From PALSA-505 sp963702235 (GTDB lineage Bacteria; Actinomycetota; Actinomycetes; Streptosporangiales; Streptosporangiaceae), in contig CAVPBZ010000012.1 in assembly GCA_963702235.1 (NCBI GenBank), positions 1-64,000 of the forward strand: 64,000 bases of DNA, in the 5' to 3' direction. Each line of letters starts with the position of its first letter. The stretch's first letter is position 1. Shown piece by piece: positions 1 to 7,803 of this stretch. Position numbers and translations under genes: made by a program. Below the pieces are notes generated by a model. That model made no database searches and had not been told where the DNA came from. It saw only the letters and a list, made by a program, of their open reading frames with translations.

Positions 1-835
1 AGCGCGAGCCGCACTTCGCCACCTGCGTCTACGCCGTGTTCGACGCGGTGAGCGGCACCTGCGAGATGGCGTCCGCAGGCCACCTGTCCCCGCTGCTGGT
101 CCGGCCGGACGGCAGCAGCCAGTTCCTGGACGTGCCGCCCGCGCCGCCGCTCGGCATCGGCGGCGGCCCGATCGAGAGCAGGCAGTTCCAGATCGACGAC
201 GGCAGCCTGTTCGTGCTGTACACCGACGGGCTGGTGGAGAACCGTGGCCAGGACATCGACGACGGCCTGAACCGGCTGCGCAGCGTCTTCGGGCCCGGAT
301 CGACGCAGCGCCCGCTCGAGGATCTGTGCAAGGCCACGCTCGACGGCGTCTACGCCGATCACCAGCGCGATGACATCGCGGTGCTGCTCGCCCGGCTCAG
401 CCGCATCCCGGACGGGCATCATGCCTCCTGGACCCTGAAGCCCGACCCGACCTCGGTCCGGCGCGCCCGCGCCCTGGTCAAATCCAGCTGGATCTGTGGG
501 ATCTGGGCGACACGGTCTACACCACCGAGCTGCTCGTCTCCGAGCTCGTCACCAACGCGCTCGCCTACGCCACCGGCGAGGTGTCGCTGCGGCTGATCCT
601 GGACCGCGCGCTGGTCTGCGAGGTGTTCGACGACGCGGCAGCGATGCCCAAGCTGAGGAACGCCGCCGACAGTGACGAGAACGGCCGCGGGCTGCACGTG
701 GTGAGCCAGCTGGCCCAGCGCTGGGGAACCCGCCGGACCCCGGTCGGCAAGGCCGTGTGGTTCGAGCTGCCCCTGCCCGAGGGCATGTCCGTGCCGGCGC
801 GCAGCGACGGCGAGAGCGCTGAGCCCGCCGGGTGA
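1..835 (+). CDS. SpoIIE-type serine phosphatase with C-terminal anti-sigma ATPase domain (5' partial, frame broken)
   Basis: The 5' end is outside the window. The first part reads as the end of a PP2C/SpoIIE phosphatase domain: GHLSPLLVRPDG, then LFVLYTDGLVE and RDDIAVLLARL. It is followed by a GHKL (RsbW-like) ATPase module with ELLVSELVTNALAYA (N-box), DENGRGLHVV and a WFELPLP ending. This architecture is common in actinobacterial stress-signalling proteins that dephosphorylate anti-anti-sigma factors and bind sigma factors. The reading frame changes at about 480-485, at GTCAAATCC: the phosphatase part uses one frame and the ATPase part needs a -1 shift, consistent with one missing base. 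The stop is TGA at 833-835. Family assignment is firm. Whether the break is real is not known. Confidence 0.8.
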
Positions 836-873
836 ACGGCCGCGGCTAGCCGGGTGAACGGCCGCGGCTAGCC
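830..873. repeat. 22-bp tandem duplication over the stop codon
   Basis: A 22-base unit starting GGGTGAACGGCCGCGG occurs twice without a gap, at 830-851 and 852-873. The first copy contains the stop codon of the phosphatase gene. This looks like a simple replication-slippage duplication. Confidence 0.85.
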
Positions 874-930
874 GGCCGCCCAGGCGAGCCGCGCCGCCCG
901 GCCGTGAACTGCGGGGTTATAGTGGCAGGA

Positions 931-1028
931 CGCGAAGGGGAGTAGCTCCAACGCCGGACCGCCGTCATCACGGCCCCTAGGGGCCCGGCGCCCGGGGCGC
1001 CGCGAAGGCGCTGGGCGAGACCTTCGGC
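931..1028 (+). ncRNA. yybP-ykoY manganese riboswitch
   Basis: The signature strings of this class are present in the right order: GAAGGGGAGTAGC at 934-946 and GGGCGAGACCTTCG at 1013-1026. The P1 stem closes them, with CGAAGG (933-938) pairing with CCTTCG (1021-1026). A GC-rich variable arm (about 961-1010) lies between. The next gene is a Gdt1/UPF0016 exporter, one of the gene families known to be controlled by this Mn(II)-sensing riboswitch. The expected effect is that Mn(II) switches the exporter on. A TATAGT -10-like element lies at 918-923. Confidence 0.85.
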
Positions 1029-1094
1029 CGCAGCATGACGCTGCCGTGCCGGAGGAATCGCCACGCGACCGGCACGCGGAGAGGAGCCCCCCGC

Positions 1095-1676
1095 GTGACG
1101 AGCATCGCGGTCGCGCTCACCACGTTCGCCGTCATCCTCCTCGCCGAGCTGCCGGACAAGACAGCCCTGGCCAGTCTGGTGCTCGGCACCAGGTACCGGC
1201 CCGTGCCGGTGCTGGGCGGGATCGCCGCCGGCTTCACCGTGCACGTCGTGCTGGCCGTCCTGGCGGGAAGCCTGCTCGGCCTGCTGCCGCACCGCACCCT
1301 CGAGATCGTGGTCGCAGTGCTCTTCCTGGCCGGGGCGGTGCTGCTGGTCATCCAGCGCAAGCCGGCGGCGGAGGCGGCTGAGCCTGGCCGCCGTACCGAG
1401 CGGTTCTGGCCGGCTGCGGGGACCGGCTTCGTGGTGATCCTGGTGGCGGAGTTCGGCGACCTGACCCAGGTGGTCATCGCGAACCTGGTGGCCAGGTTTC
1501 AGGATCCGATCGCCGTGGGCATCGGTGCCGTCACCGCGCTGTGGGCGATCGCGGCTGCCGCGGTCTTCGGCGGCAAGAGCCTGCTGCGGCTGGTGCCCGT
1601 CACGCTGGTCACCAGGGCCGCGGCCGCGTGCATGGTCGCGCTGGCCGGCTTCACGCTGGCCGGGGTGGTCGGATGA
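1095..1676 (+). CDS. Gdt1/TMEM165 (UPF0016) family cation exporter
   Basis: The 193-residue protein carries the two short repeats of the UPF0016 family. Each has an acidic motif in a membrane helix: ELPDKT at about residue 18 and EFGDLTQ at about residue 119. Six hydrophobic segments are split by a basic/acidic loop (about 88-105). Family members export Mn(II) or exchange Ca(II)/Mn(II) for protons at the cytoplasmic membrane. I chose the GTG at 1095 because GGAGAGGAG lies about 10 bases upstream; an ATG at 1035 would put 20 non-family residues in front and sit next to the riboswitch. The first motif has Pro where Gly is usual. The manganese riboswitch directly upstream supports manganese detoxification. 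Confidence 0.85.
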   Translation: MTSIAVALTTFAVILLAELPDKTALASLVLGTRYRPVPVLGGIAAGFTVHVVLAVLAGSLLGLLPHRTLEIVVAVLFLAGAVLLVIQRKPAAEAAEPGRRTERFWPAAGTGFVVILVAEFGDLTQVVIANLVARFQDPIAVGIGAVTALWAIAAAAVFGGKSLLRLVPVTLVTRAAAACMVALAGFTLAGVVG

Positions 1677-1783
1677 CCCCGCAGTTCACAGGTAGCTCCG
1701 AGGGTGCACGCAGCAATCGTTCAGGCAAGGGGATGAGACTTGGTGCCACCCAGAGGGCAACGCCAGAGCATGGAGGCCCCGTG

Positions 1784-2065
1784 ATGGAAACCCGTCAGCT
1801 GGATGCCTTCACCCCCTCCCCTGTCGCGCCTGCTGCCGCTCCAGCGCGGCGCCCCGGCCGGCTGCGGGCGCGACCGTACGGCAGGGCGGCGTCCGGAGCA
1901 GTGGCGGCGGGCACCCGGGCAGCCGGTCCTCCGGTGGCCCGGATGGCGGCGGCCGGCACCGCGGCGGCCAGCACCCGGCTGGCGCGGTCACTGCGGCTTG
2001 CCCCGCCGCTCACCGCCCCGGCCGCCAGCTGCGCGCCGAGCCACGCCACCTCCGGCGGATCGTGA
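1784..2065 (+). CDS. Small Ala/Arg-rich protein translationally coupled to apbE
   Basis: This possible 93-residue product starts METRQLDAF and is rich in Ala, Arg and Pro, with no recognisable domain. Support for translation is positional. GGAGG at 1772-1776 lies seven bases before the ATG, and its TGA stop overlaps the GTG start of the next gene (GTGA at 2062-2065). It could be a leader that loads ribosomes for apbE, or a non-coding region that happens to stay open in very GC-rich DNA. Function is unknown. Confidence 0.4.
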   Translation: METRQLDAFTPSPVAPAAAPARRPGRLRARPYGRAASGAVAAGTRAAGPPVARMAAAGTAAASTRLARSLRLAPPLTAPAASCAPSHATSGGS

Positions 2066-3000
2066 CGCCGGCCGTCGCGGCGGGCAGCCGCGATGCGGAC
2101 ACCCCGGACGGCTGGACGGCGCTCGGCGCCAGCGTCCAGCTCGTGGTCACCGACCCGGCCCAGCTGGAGCGCGGCCGCGCAATGCTGGAGACCGAGCTGG
2201 CCGCGATGGACGCGGCCTGCAGCAGGCTCGCAGACGGCTCCGAGGTCGCGGCGCTCGACGGCCGGCGGGGCGACCCTTTCCGGGTGAGCGCGCTGCTGGC
2301 CGACGCGATCGCGGCGGCGCTGCGCACCGCCCGGCTCACCGCCGGCGACGTGGACCCGACAGTCGGCGATGCCTTCGCGGCAGCCAGCTCCGGTACCCCG
2401 GCCGGGCCAGGGCTTGACGACTTCCTCCGGCCGGCCCCCGGCTGGCAGCAGGTGCGGCTGGAGGCCAGGTCACGGCTCTTGTGGCTGCCGGCCGGGATCC
2501 GCCTCGACCTAGGCGCGACGGTGAAGGCGTGGGCCGCCGACCGGAGCGCGGGCCGGCTGGCGGGCACGCTCCGCTGCGGGGTGCTGGTCGGCCTGGGCGG
2601 TGATATCGCGGTCGCGGGCCAGGTCCCGGCGGGCGGCTGGCGGATCCGGGTGCAGGACGCCGGCGGCCACCCTGAGGCACCGCCGCCGGACGGCCCGGTC
2701 GCCGTGGTGGCCATCCGCGACGGCGGCCTGGCCACGTCCAGCACGGCGGCCCGGCGCTGGCGCGGCGCGGATGTCGTGCACTACATCGTGGATCCGAGGA
2801 CGGGGGTTCCGGCCGCGCCGTTCTGGCGGACGGTGTCGGTGGCTGCCGCCAGCTGCGCGTTCGCCAGCGCCGCGAGCACGGCCGCGATGATCCGCGGCCG
2901 CCGGGCCAAGGACTGGCTGGCGGCGCTGCGGCTGCCGGCCCGGCTGGTGGGGCTGGACGGCCAGGTATACGCGGTGGCGGGCTGGCCGGCCGCCGGGTAG
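2062..3000 (+). CDS. apbE: FAD:protein FMN transferase (ApbE family)
   Basis: The 312-residue protein has the family landmarks in order: DPTVGDAF, LDLGATVKAWAADR, GVLVGLGGDIAVAG and HYIVDPRTGVP near the C-terminus, the Mg/FAD-binding part. ApbE enzymes attach FMN covalently to a Thr/Ser of target flavoproteins such as FMN-binding electron carriers. No signal peptide or lipobox is visible, so it may act inside the cell or be secreted by another route. No FMN-binding target lies next to it. It starts with GTG, coupled to the small upstream frame. Confidence 0.88.
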   Translation: MTPAVAAGSRDADTPDGWTALGASVQLVVTDPAQLERGRAMLETELAAMDAACSRLADGSEVAALDGRRGDPFRVSALLADAIAAALRTARLTAGDVDPTVGDAFAAASSGTPAGPGLDDFLRPAPGWQQVRLEARSRLLWLPAGIRLDLGATVKAWAADRSAGRLAGTLRCGVLVGLGGDIAVAGQVPAGGWRIRVQDAGGHPEAPPPDGPVAVVAIRDGGLATSSTAARRWRGADVVHYIVDPRTGVPAAPFWRTVSVAAASCAFASAASTAAMIRGRRAKDWLAALRLPARLVGLDGQVYAVAGWPAAG

Positions 3001-3337
3001 CCCGCGGTCAGCGGGTGGCCCCGACCGACGGGGTAACGCTCGGGTCGCGAATAGCTCAAGGGGACGAAGCCGGGTCGGGGCGGGGAGGGTGGCTCAAGAG
3101 CGCGGCAAAGCCGGCCGCGGCGGCGGGTGTTACCCATCACCCGTTATGTCCGTGTTTGCCGTCCGTCGGCATGCCGTCCGCCGGCATGCCGTCCGCCGGG
3201 TATGTGCCTGAGGGCTTGCAGACAATGCTCGCGCAGGCGCCGCCCATACTAGGCCGTTCGGGCGCCGCCATGACGGTCGATGATGCCTGCTTGGCAAACG
3301 CCTCGACTAATATCCTGGTTTCCAGTATATTAGCGGC
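3001..3337. other. Intergenic region with 15-bp triple repeat
   Basis: I find no gene in this 337-base stretch. At 3158-3202 a 15-base unit (GCCGTCCGYCGGCAT) is repeated three times in tandem, the last copy diverging at its end. The AT-richer end carries the palindrome of the PadR promoter, annotated separately. Confidence 0.6.
3307..3333. promoter_or_regulatory. PadR operator-like palindrome
   Basis: CTAATATCCTGG (3307-3318), TTT, then CCAGTATATTAG (3322-3333) form an inverted repeat matching at 11 of 12 positions. It ends four bases before the ATG of the PadR gene, so binding would block its own expression. The element is AT-rich in very GC-rich surroundings. Confidence 0.65.
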
Positions 3338-3685
3338 ATGGCTGGCAAGCCCATGACGGGACAGGCGTTCTTCGTGCTCACCGCGCTGGCCGATGGCCCG
3401 CGGCACGGGTACGGCATCGTAGGTGAGGTTGCCGAGCTGTCGCAGGGCCGGGTCCAGCTGAAGATCGGCAGCCTGTACGGGGTGCTGGACCGGCTCGCCG
3501 CCGAGGGGCTGATCGAGCCCGACCGGGAGGAAGCGCACGACGGCCGGCTGCGCCGCTATTACCGGCTGACCCGGGACGGGCGGCGCGCGCTGGCTGAGGA
3601 GGCCGAGCTTCGCGCCGCCACCGCTCGCGTGGTGCGGGCGAGACTGGGCCTGACGGGCCCCGCGGCAGCGGGAGCAGCCGGATGA
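3338..3685 (+). CDS. PadR family transcriptional regulator
   Basis: A 115-residue winged-helix regulator. It carries the PadR signature HGYGIVGEV, then GSLYGVLDRLAAEGLIE (recognition helix and start of the wing) and YYRLTRDGRRAL. These proteins are typically repressors of neighbouring membrane-protein or efflux genes and bind palindromes. A good palindrome lies just upstream, so autoregulation is likely. Its TGA overlaps the ATG of the next gene (ATGA at 3682-3685), so the two form one unit. Confidence 0.88.
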   Translation: MAGKPMTGQAFFVLTALADGPRHGYGIVGEVAELSQGRVQLKIGSLYGVLDRLAAEGLIEPDREEAHDGRLRRYYRLTRDGRRALAEEAELRAATARVVRARLGLTGPAAAGAAG

Positions 3686-4412
3686 GCGGCGGCCTGGGCC
3701 TGGAGCAGCGGTACCGGCGGGTGCTGCGGCTGCTGCCCGGCTACTACCGGCAGCGGTGGGAAGAGGACATGGTCGCGGCGTTCTTGGACAGCTGGCTGAC
3801 CGGCGACCCGGACGAAGACGAGGCCATCGTCGAGTTTTGCAAGCCGAGCTGGGCGGAGGCCGCCAGCGTCGCCAGCCTGGCGGCCCGGCTGTACCTGGGC
3901 GGCGCGGCCGCGCCGCGCCGGTACTTCGCCTGGGGCCAGGCCGTCCGGCGCGCAGTGCTCGCCGTGATACTGGTGCACGCGTTGCTGGCCGTTAACGTGC
4001 TGGTGTTCCTGGTGTGGGGCCGCCGTCTGGTCGGCTGGCTGCCCGTGCCGCCGGCGAGCCTGGTGGTCGCGCCCGGCGGCGTCTGGGACGCGGTGTATTA
4101 CCTGGTGTGCCTCGCATGGATCGTGATTTTCCTGACGCTGGCCCTCGGGCACTACCGCACGGCCCGGGTCCTCGCGGCGGCGGTCATCGTCCCCGGCCTG
4201 GTCGCCTTGCTGCCAGCCCAGCTCACCGGCATCATGCCGGCGCCGTTCGGGCCGTGGATCTTCTGGGTCCTCGTCGACCTTCCCCCGGTCCTGGCCATGA
4301 CCGCCTTCCACCGCGACGCCCCGCCGGCCTCGCCCGGGCCCTGCCCGCCGGCTACGTCCTGGTGTACGGGCCGCTGCTGGCGCTCCAGGTGACCGGCAAC
4401 TTCGCCTGGCCT
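3682..4412 (+). pseudogene. PadR-linked multi-pass membrane protein, C-terminus lost
   Basis: The N-terminus (RRVLRLLPGYYRQRWEEDM) is the cytoplasmic motif often found in membrane proteins encoded next to PadR regulators. It is followed by several hydrophobic segments (about residues 90-115, 135-160, 165-185, 190-210). At about 4318-4335 the frame slips: the strict frame ends in low-complexity sequence at 4392, whereas the -1 frame continues with the hydrophobic ALPAGYVLVYGPLLALQVTG. At about 4405-4412 this sequence stops abruptly and a dehydrogenase remnant begins in another frame, so the gene end was lost in a rearrangement. It is probably not functional. Confidence 0.6.
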
Positions 4413-4786
4413 TCAGCGGAGCCGTGCAGGCGACGTTCTTGCCCGATCGGGCCGTCTACGCTGGCACCAAGTCGTTTCTGGTCACCTTCAGCCAGGCGCT
4501 GGCTGAAGAGGTGCGCGACGCCGGGGTGCGGGTTCAGGTCGTCTGCCCCGGGGTGGTGCGCTCGGCGTTCCACTCCCGGCAGGGCCTGGACATGAGTGCC
4601 GTCCCGCGCATGGAGCCCCACCAGGTCGTGGAAGCAAGTCTCGCCGACCTGGCCGCAGGTGTGGTGGTGTCGGTCCCCGGCCTGACGGACATCGAGGCCC
4701 TTGGCCGCCTCGATAAGGCGAGCCGCGACCTGGTGAACGTAGCCCGGACCGCTGAGCTCCCCGGACGCTATGCCGCGACAGAGTGA
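4412..4786 (+). pseudogene. Short-chain dehydrogenase/reductase, C-terminal fragment
   Basis: Only the second half of an SDR is present. It has the catalytic YAGTK (YxxxK) motif, then FSQALAEEVRDAGVRVQVVCPGVVRSAF, which is the PG region after strand 6, and the remaining C-terminal part to TGA at 4784-4786. The Rossmann N-terminus (TGxxxGIG) is missing; the sequence to the left belongs to a different gene. This is one arm of the rearrangement scar next to the IS110 element. Confidence 0.8.
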
Positions 4787-4888
4787 ACGACATGAGCGCC
4801 ACCGCGGCTTAACACCTCGCTGCCATTGCAAATACAGATCGAACACCTCTTTGTGACTTGGTCAAGTGGTCCTTTCCCGCCGCAGGGA

Positions 4889-6088
4889 TTATCGGCTCGC
4901 GGGCGGCCGGGAAGGGACGCCGGGGCGGAGTCTGTGGCCGGGGTCGTAGGGTGGGTGGCAGGCCCGGGAGTGGCTTGCCCGAAGAGCCGGTGGCCGGGGT
5001 GTGAGCCGGCCGCCCTGGATGCAGAGTGGTTCCCCCGGTTGCCCTCCCGGGCTCTGGGCGGCCGCGGTGCGCCGGGCGTCGGCCTGCAGGCGGGCGTAGA
5101 TGGCGTCGCTGATCTGGCGTTTCAGCGCGCGCAGGGCTTCTTTGCGGGTTTTGCCCTCAGCCAGTTTCTTCTCGAAGTAGGCATGGCCCTGGCTGTGCGG
5201 GTGGCGGATCTGGGTGACCGCGACCATGTGGATGGCGTGGTTGAGGCGGCGGTTGCCGCGCCGGGACAGCCGCCAGATTTTCCGGCCCCCGGAGGAGACC
5301 TCGATCGGGGCGGTGCCGTTGCAGGCGGCGAAGTGATCCCGGCTGGGGAAGCGGGACACAACGCGGACGTCGCCGATCACTGCGGCGGCGACGACCGGAC
5401 CCACCCCGAACAGCCCGGTCAGGCTGGTCCCGGACGCCCGCACCGCGGTGGCGGCCTTCTTCCTGGTCTCGCGGATCCGCGCATCGGCCCCGCGCAGATC
5501 GTCGGTGAGCTCGGCAGCAAGCTCCCAGCGGGCCGCGGCCACCGCACCTGCTGGCGTGATCGTTTCCAGAAGATGCGCGGCATGAGCTGCGGTGATCTCC
5601 TTACTGACGCCGCCGGCGATCAGCCCGCAGCACCTGGTGCAGCCGGCAAGCCACCTGCGTGCGGACCTGGCCCAGGTCCCGGTAGCGCTTGGACCAGACC
5701 TTGAGCACCGCGGCGTGATCATCACGCCGCACCTGCTGGACACCCGGCGAGCGCAGCGCCGCGACCGCCACCGAGCGTGCATCATTGGGATCATTCTTGC
5801 TGACGTTTCCAGTGGCCAGTAGCCGCACCCGGGCGGCCAGCCTGGGCGGCACGTCCAGCACCCGCTCACCGGCTGCCAGCAGCTGCTGGGCCAGCAGATG
5901 ACCGGTCCCGCCAGCGCCTTCCACCGCCAGGCCCGCTCGGGCCAGGCCTGCGCCCACACCACCAGCCGCTCCGCCTGCACCGCCGAGGCACGCACCCGCA
6001 GCTGCCCCAGCGGCTCTTCAGCGGCACTGATCGCCACCGCCGTGTGTGAAGCCTTGCGCGGATCCACCCCGATGATCACCATCACCAT
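4889..6088 (-). CDS. IS110 family transposase (two frame breaks)
   Basis: The N-terminal DEDD RuvC-like part begins VIIGVDPRKASHTAVAI. The C-terminal transposase_20 part has FGVGPVVAAAVIGDV, FAACNGTAPIEVSSGGRK (serine region) and RRGNRRLNHAIH. The middle is in another frame: between about 5945 and 5625 the conserved EGAGGTGHLLAQQL and KNDPNDARSVAVAAL strings appear only after a shift, and the first frame resumes at GGVSKEI. Two compensating indels therefore separate otherwise conserved blocks. The ATG at 6088 has AGGAG about 13 bases upstream. The element lies against the SDR scar on one side and an IS3 element on the other. Confidence 0.85.
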   Translation of the reverse strand: MVMVIIGVDPRKASHTAVAISAAEEPLGQLRVRASAVQAERLVVWAQAWPERAWRWKALAGPVICWPSSCWQPVSGCWTCRPGWPPGCGYWPLETSARMIPMMHARWRSRRCARRVSSRCGVMITPRCSRSGPSATGTWARSARRWLAGCTRCCGLIAGGVSKEITAAHAAHLLETITPAGAVAAARWELAAELTDDLRGADARIRETRKKAATAVRASGTSLTGLFGVGPVVAAAVIGDVRVVSRFPSRDHFAACNGTAPIEVSSGGRKIWRLSRRGNRRLNHAIHMVAVTQIRHPHSQGHAYFEKKLAEGKTRKEALRALKRQISDAIYARLQADARRTAAAQSPGGQPGEPLCIQGGRLTPRPPALRASHSRACHPPYDPGHRLRPGVPSRPPASR

Positions 6089-6311
6089 GACTGCCAGCTC
6101 CTTCCACTGCCCGGGGGAGAGACCGTGGCGGGCACGCCCAATTCCAGGGATCACATCGGCGCTTCGCGCTCCTCTTATGAGCCACACCACGGCGAGGCCC
6201 CGACACGCTGGCACGTCGTTCGAAAGCCAAGCCCCGCAAAAGGAGCTGGCAGGCGGTAAGAAAGAGCCAGCACGCCGGGACCTCTCAACGCTACGACCCC
6301 GGCTTGGGGGG
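6089..6311 (-). ncRNA. IS110 5' non-coding end, candidate bridge RNA
   Basis: About 220 bases without a convincing gene lie upstream of the IS110 transposase and before the IS3 end. In IS110-group elements the non-coding segment upstream of the transposase is transcribed as the bridge RNA, which pairs with target and donor DNA. Position and length fit. I have not derived the guide loops, so this is inference from element organisation. Confidence 0.35.
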
Positions 6312-6370
6312 TGCCCTGATCTTCCGGACTGTGGATCCTTATAGGATCGTCAGCCGAAAGGACGGGATCA

Positions 6371-6661
6371 GTGCCAGGGAAATATAAGACTTATTCGCCG
6401 GAGTTCCGCGATGAGGCGGCCAGGATGGTCGTGGAGACGTCGCGGCCTATCGCCGATGTCGCGCGGGAGCTTAAGGTCAGCGAGACCAGCCTGGGGAACT
6501 GGGTCCGGGCGTACCGGGAAAAGCACGCCGAAGACGAACCGCCGCTGCAGCTATCCGAGCGCGCGCGGCTGCGCGAGCTGGAGCGGGAAGTCCGCGAACT
6601 CCGGATGAAAGCCGACTTTCTCTCAAAAGCAGCGGCGTACTTCGCAGCGGAGCATCGGTGA
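6371..6661 (+). CDS. IS3 family transposase OrfA
   Basis: This 96-residue protein is a helix-turn-helix plus leucine-zipper OrfA. It has SPEFRDEAARMVVE, ELKVSETSLGNWVRAYRE (HTH) and a heptad-type tail RLRELEREVRELRMKADFLSKA. It starts with GTG at 6371. Its TGA at 6659-6661 overlaps the GTG of OrfB, and OrfB lies in the -1 frame relative to OrfA. That is the usual IS3 arrangement for producing a fused OrfAB by frameshifting or for translational coupling. Confidence 0.9.
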   Translation: MPGKYKTYSPEFRDEAARMVVETSRPIADVARELKVSETSLGNWVRAYREKHAEDEPPLQLSERARLRELEREVRELRMKADFLSKAAAYFAAEHR

Positions 6662-7563
6662 GCGATAAGTATGAGTTCATCGACACGGAATACGCCACCG
6701 CGGCCACGGACACGGCCCCGGCTCCCACCATCACGCGCATGTGCCAATGGCTCTGGGTATCAAAATCGGGGTTCTACGAATGGAGGTCACGGCCGGACAG
6801 CGCCACTGCGGAAAGGCGGGCGCGGCTCAAGCTGCTGATCAAGAAGGCGTTCGATGATTCCGACGGCACCTACGGGTACCGGCGTATCACCTGGCAGCTG
6901 GCCCGCTGGGGCATCCAGGCGGGGGCCGAGCTGATCCGCGGGCTGATGCGGGCCCTGGGGCTGGTGGCCTGCCAGCCGCGGCCCTGGCGGCCATCCACCA
7001 CGGAGCAGGGCGCGGCCGGGCCGATCCCGGACCTGGTGAACCGCGACTTCACCGCGGCCGCCCCCGGCGATAAAATGGTCGGCGATATTACGTACATCCC
7101 GACGTGGCAGGGCTGGCTTTACCTCGCGACTGTAATTGACTGCGCAAGCCGGAAAGTGATCGGGTGGGCGATGGATGACAATTACCGGACGCCGCTGATC
7201 ACGAGCGCGATCGAGATGGCCGCCCGCAACCTCGGTCTTCCTGCTGATGCTATCTTTCACTCTGACCGGGGAAGCAATTATACGTCGGCCGAGTTCGCGG
7301 CCGTCCTGGAACGGCTGGGGATCCGCCAGTCGGTAGGCCGGACCGGCATCTGCTATGACAATGCGCTCGCTGAGTCTTTCAATGCCGCACTGAAAGTCGA
7401 GCGGGTCCACCGGACCATTTACCCGACGAGAAAGAAAGCCCGGGAGGATATTGCCCGGTACATCGAACTCCGCTATAATCGGAGGCGTCTTCACTCCGCG
7501 ATCGGGTACCGGACCCCGCAAGAGGCCCTCGACGAGTACCTGAACCAGCAGCTCGCAGCATGA
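6658..7563 (+). CDS. IS3 family transposase OrfB (DDE integrase)
   Basis: The 301-residue catalytic subunit has a GTYGYRRITWQL HTH_21 region followed by an rve integrase core. The DDE triad is visible: D in VGDITYIPT, D in FHSDRGSNYTS and E in NALAESFNA. The C-terminal YIELRYNRRRLHSAIGYRTPQEA is typical. The frame is intact and all catalytic residues are present, so this copy could still be active, unlike the neighbouring IS110 and IS1182 copies. Confidence 0.92.
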   Translation: MSDKYEFIDTEYATAATDTAPAPTITRMCQWLWVSKSGFYEWRSRPDSATAERRARLKLLIKKAFDDSDGTYGYRRITWQLARWGIQAGAELIRGLMRALGLVACQPRPWRPSTTEQGAAGPIPDLVNRDFTAAAPGDKMVGDITYIPTWQGWLYLATVIDCASRKVIGWAMDDNYRTPLITSAIEMAARNLGLPADAIFHSDRGSNYTSAEFAAVLERLGIRQSVGRTGICYDNALAESFNAALKVERVHRTIYPTRKKAREDIARYIELRYNRRRLHSAIGYRTPQEALDEYLNQQLAA

Positions 7564-7803
7564 AATAGCACCAATTCAGGTGTCCGGAAAACGCGGGGCA
7601 GCCCACTGCCATCCCGGCCAGGCCCGCAACGCCTACCTACAATTGGGCGGCGATGAGCGCCCTCGAATCCGCTCATACGGCTACGTCCTGTTATGGCTGC
7701 GGCCAGGCGGGGCTGCGAGGGTGCGGCGCGGGTTCTGCTTTGTTGTCTGGTGCGGCGGGCAGCTACGGTGGGGTTGAGGATGCCGTCGGCCCAGGAGGCG
7801 CAG

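Larger units (their letters stand above)
904..1689. repeat. 14-bp perfect inverted repeat flanking the exporter
   Basis: GTGAACTGCGGGGT at 904-917 is the exact reverse complement of ACCCCGCAGTTCAC at 1676-1689. The left arm precedes the riboswitch and the right arm overlaps the stop codon of the exporter gene. The role is unknown: it may be the scar of a mobilised cassette or chance. Confidence 0.5.
6312..7600 (+). mobile_element. IS3 family insertion sequence
   Basis: OrfA and OrfB of an IS3-family element lie between short imperfect terminal inverted repeats. The left end has TGCCCTGATCTTCCGGAC (6312-6329). The right end has GTCCGGAAAACGCGGGGCA (7582-7600), which read in reverse matches the left end apart from a few mismatches and one gap. 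The ends show the TG...CA pattern. I could not find a direct target duplication, so the ends should be treated as approximate. Confidence 0.7.

Noticed and set aside
3158..3202. 15-bp triple repeat before the PadR gene as iterons of an origin
   Set aside because: Only three GC-rich units, with no DnaA boxes or replication gene nearby.
6600..6661. Programmed frameshift slippery site in the IS3 element
   Set aside because: TCAAAAGC near 6620 is the only A-run, and it does not form a proper heptamer in the OrfA frame. The GTGA overlap alone can explain OrfB translation.
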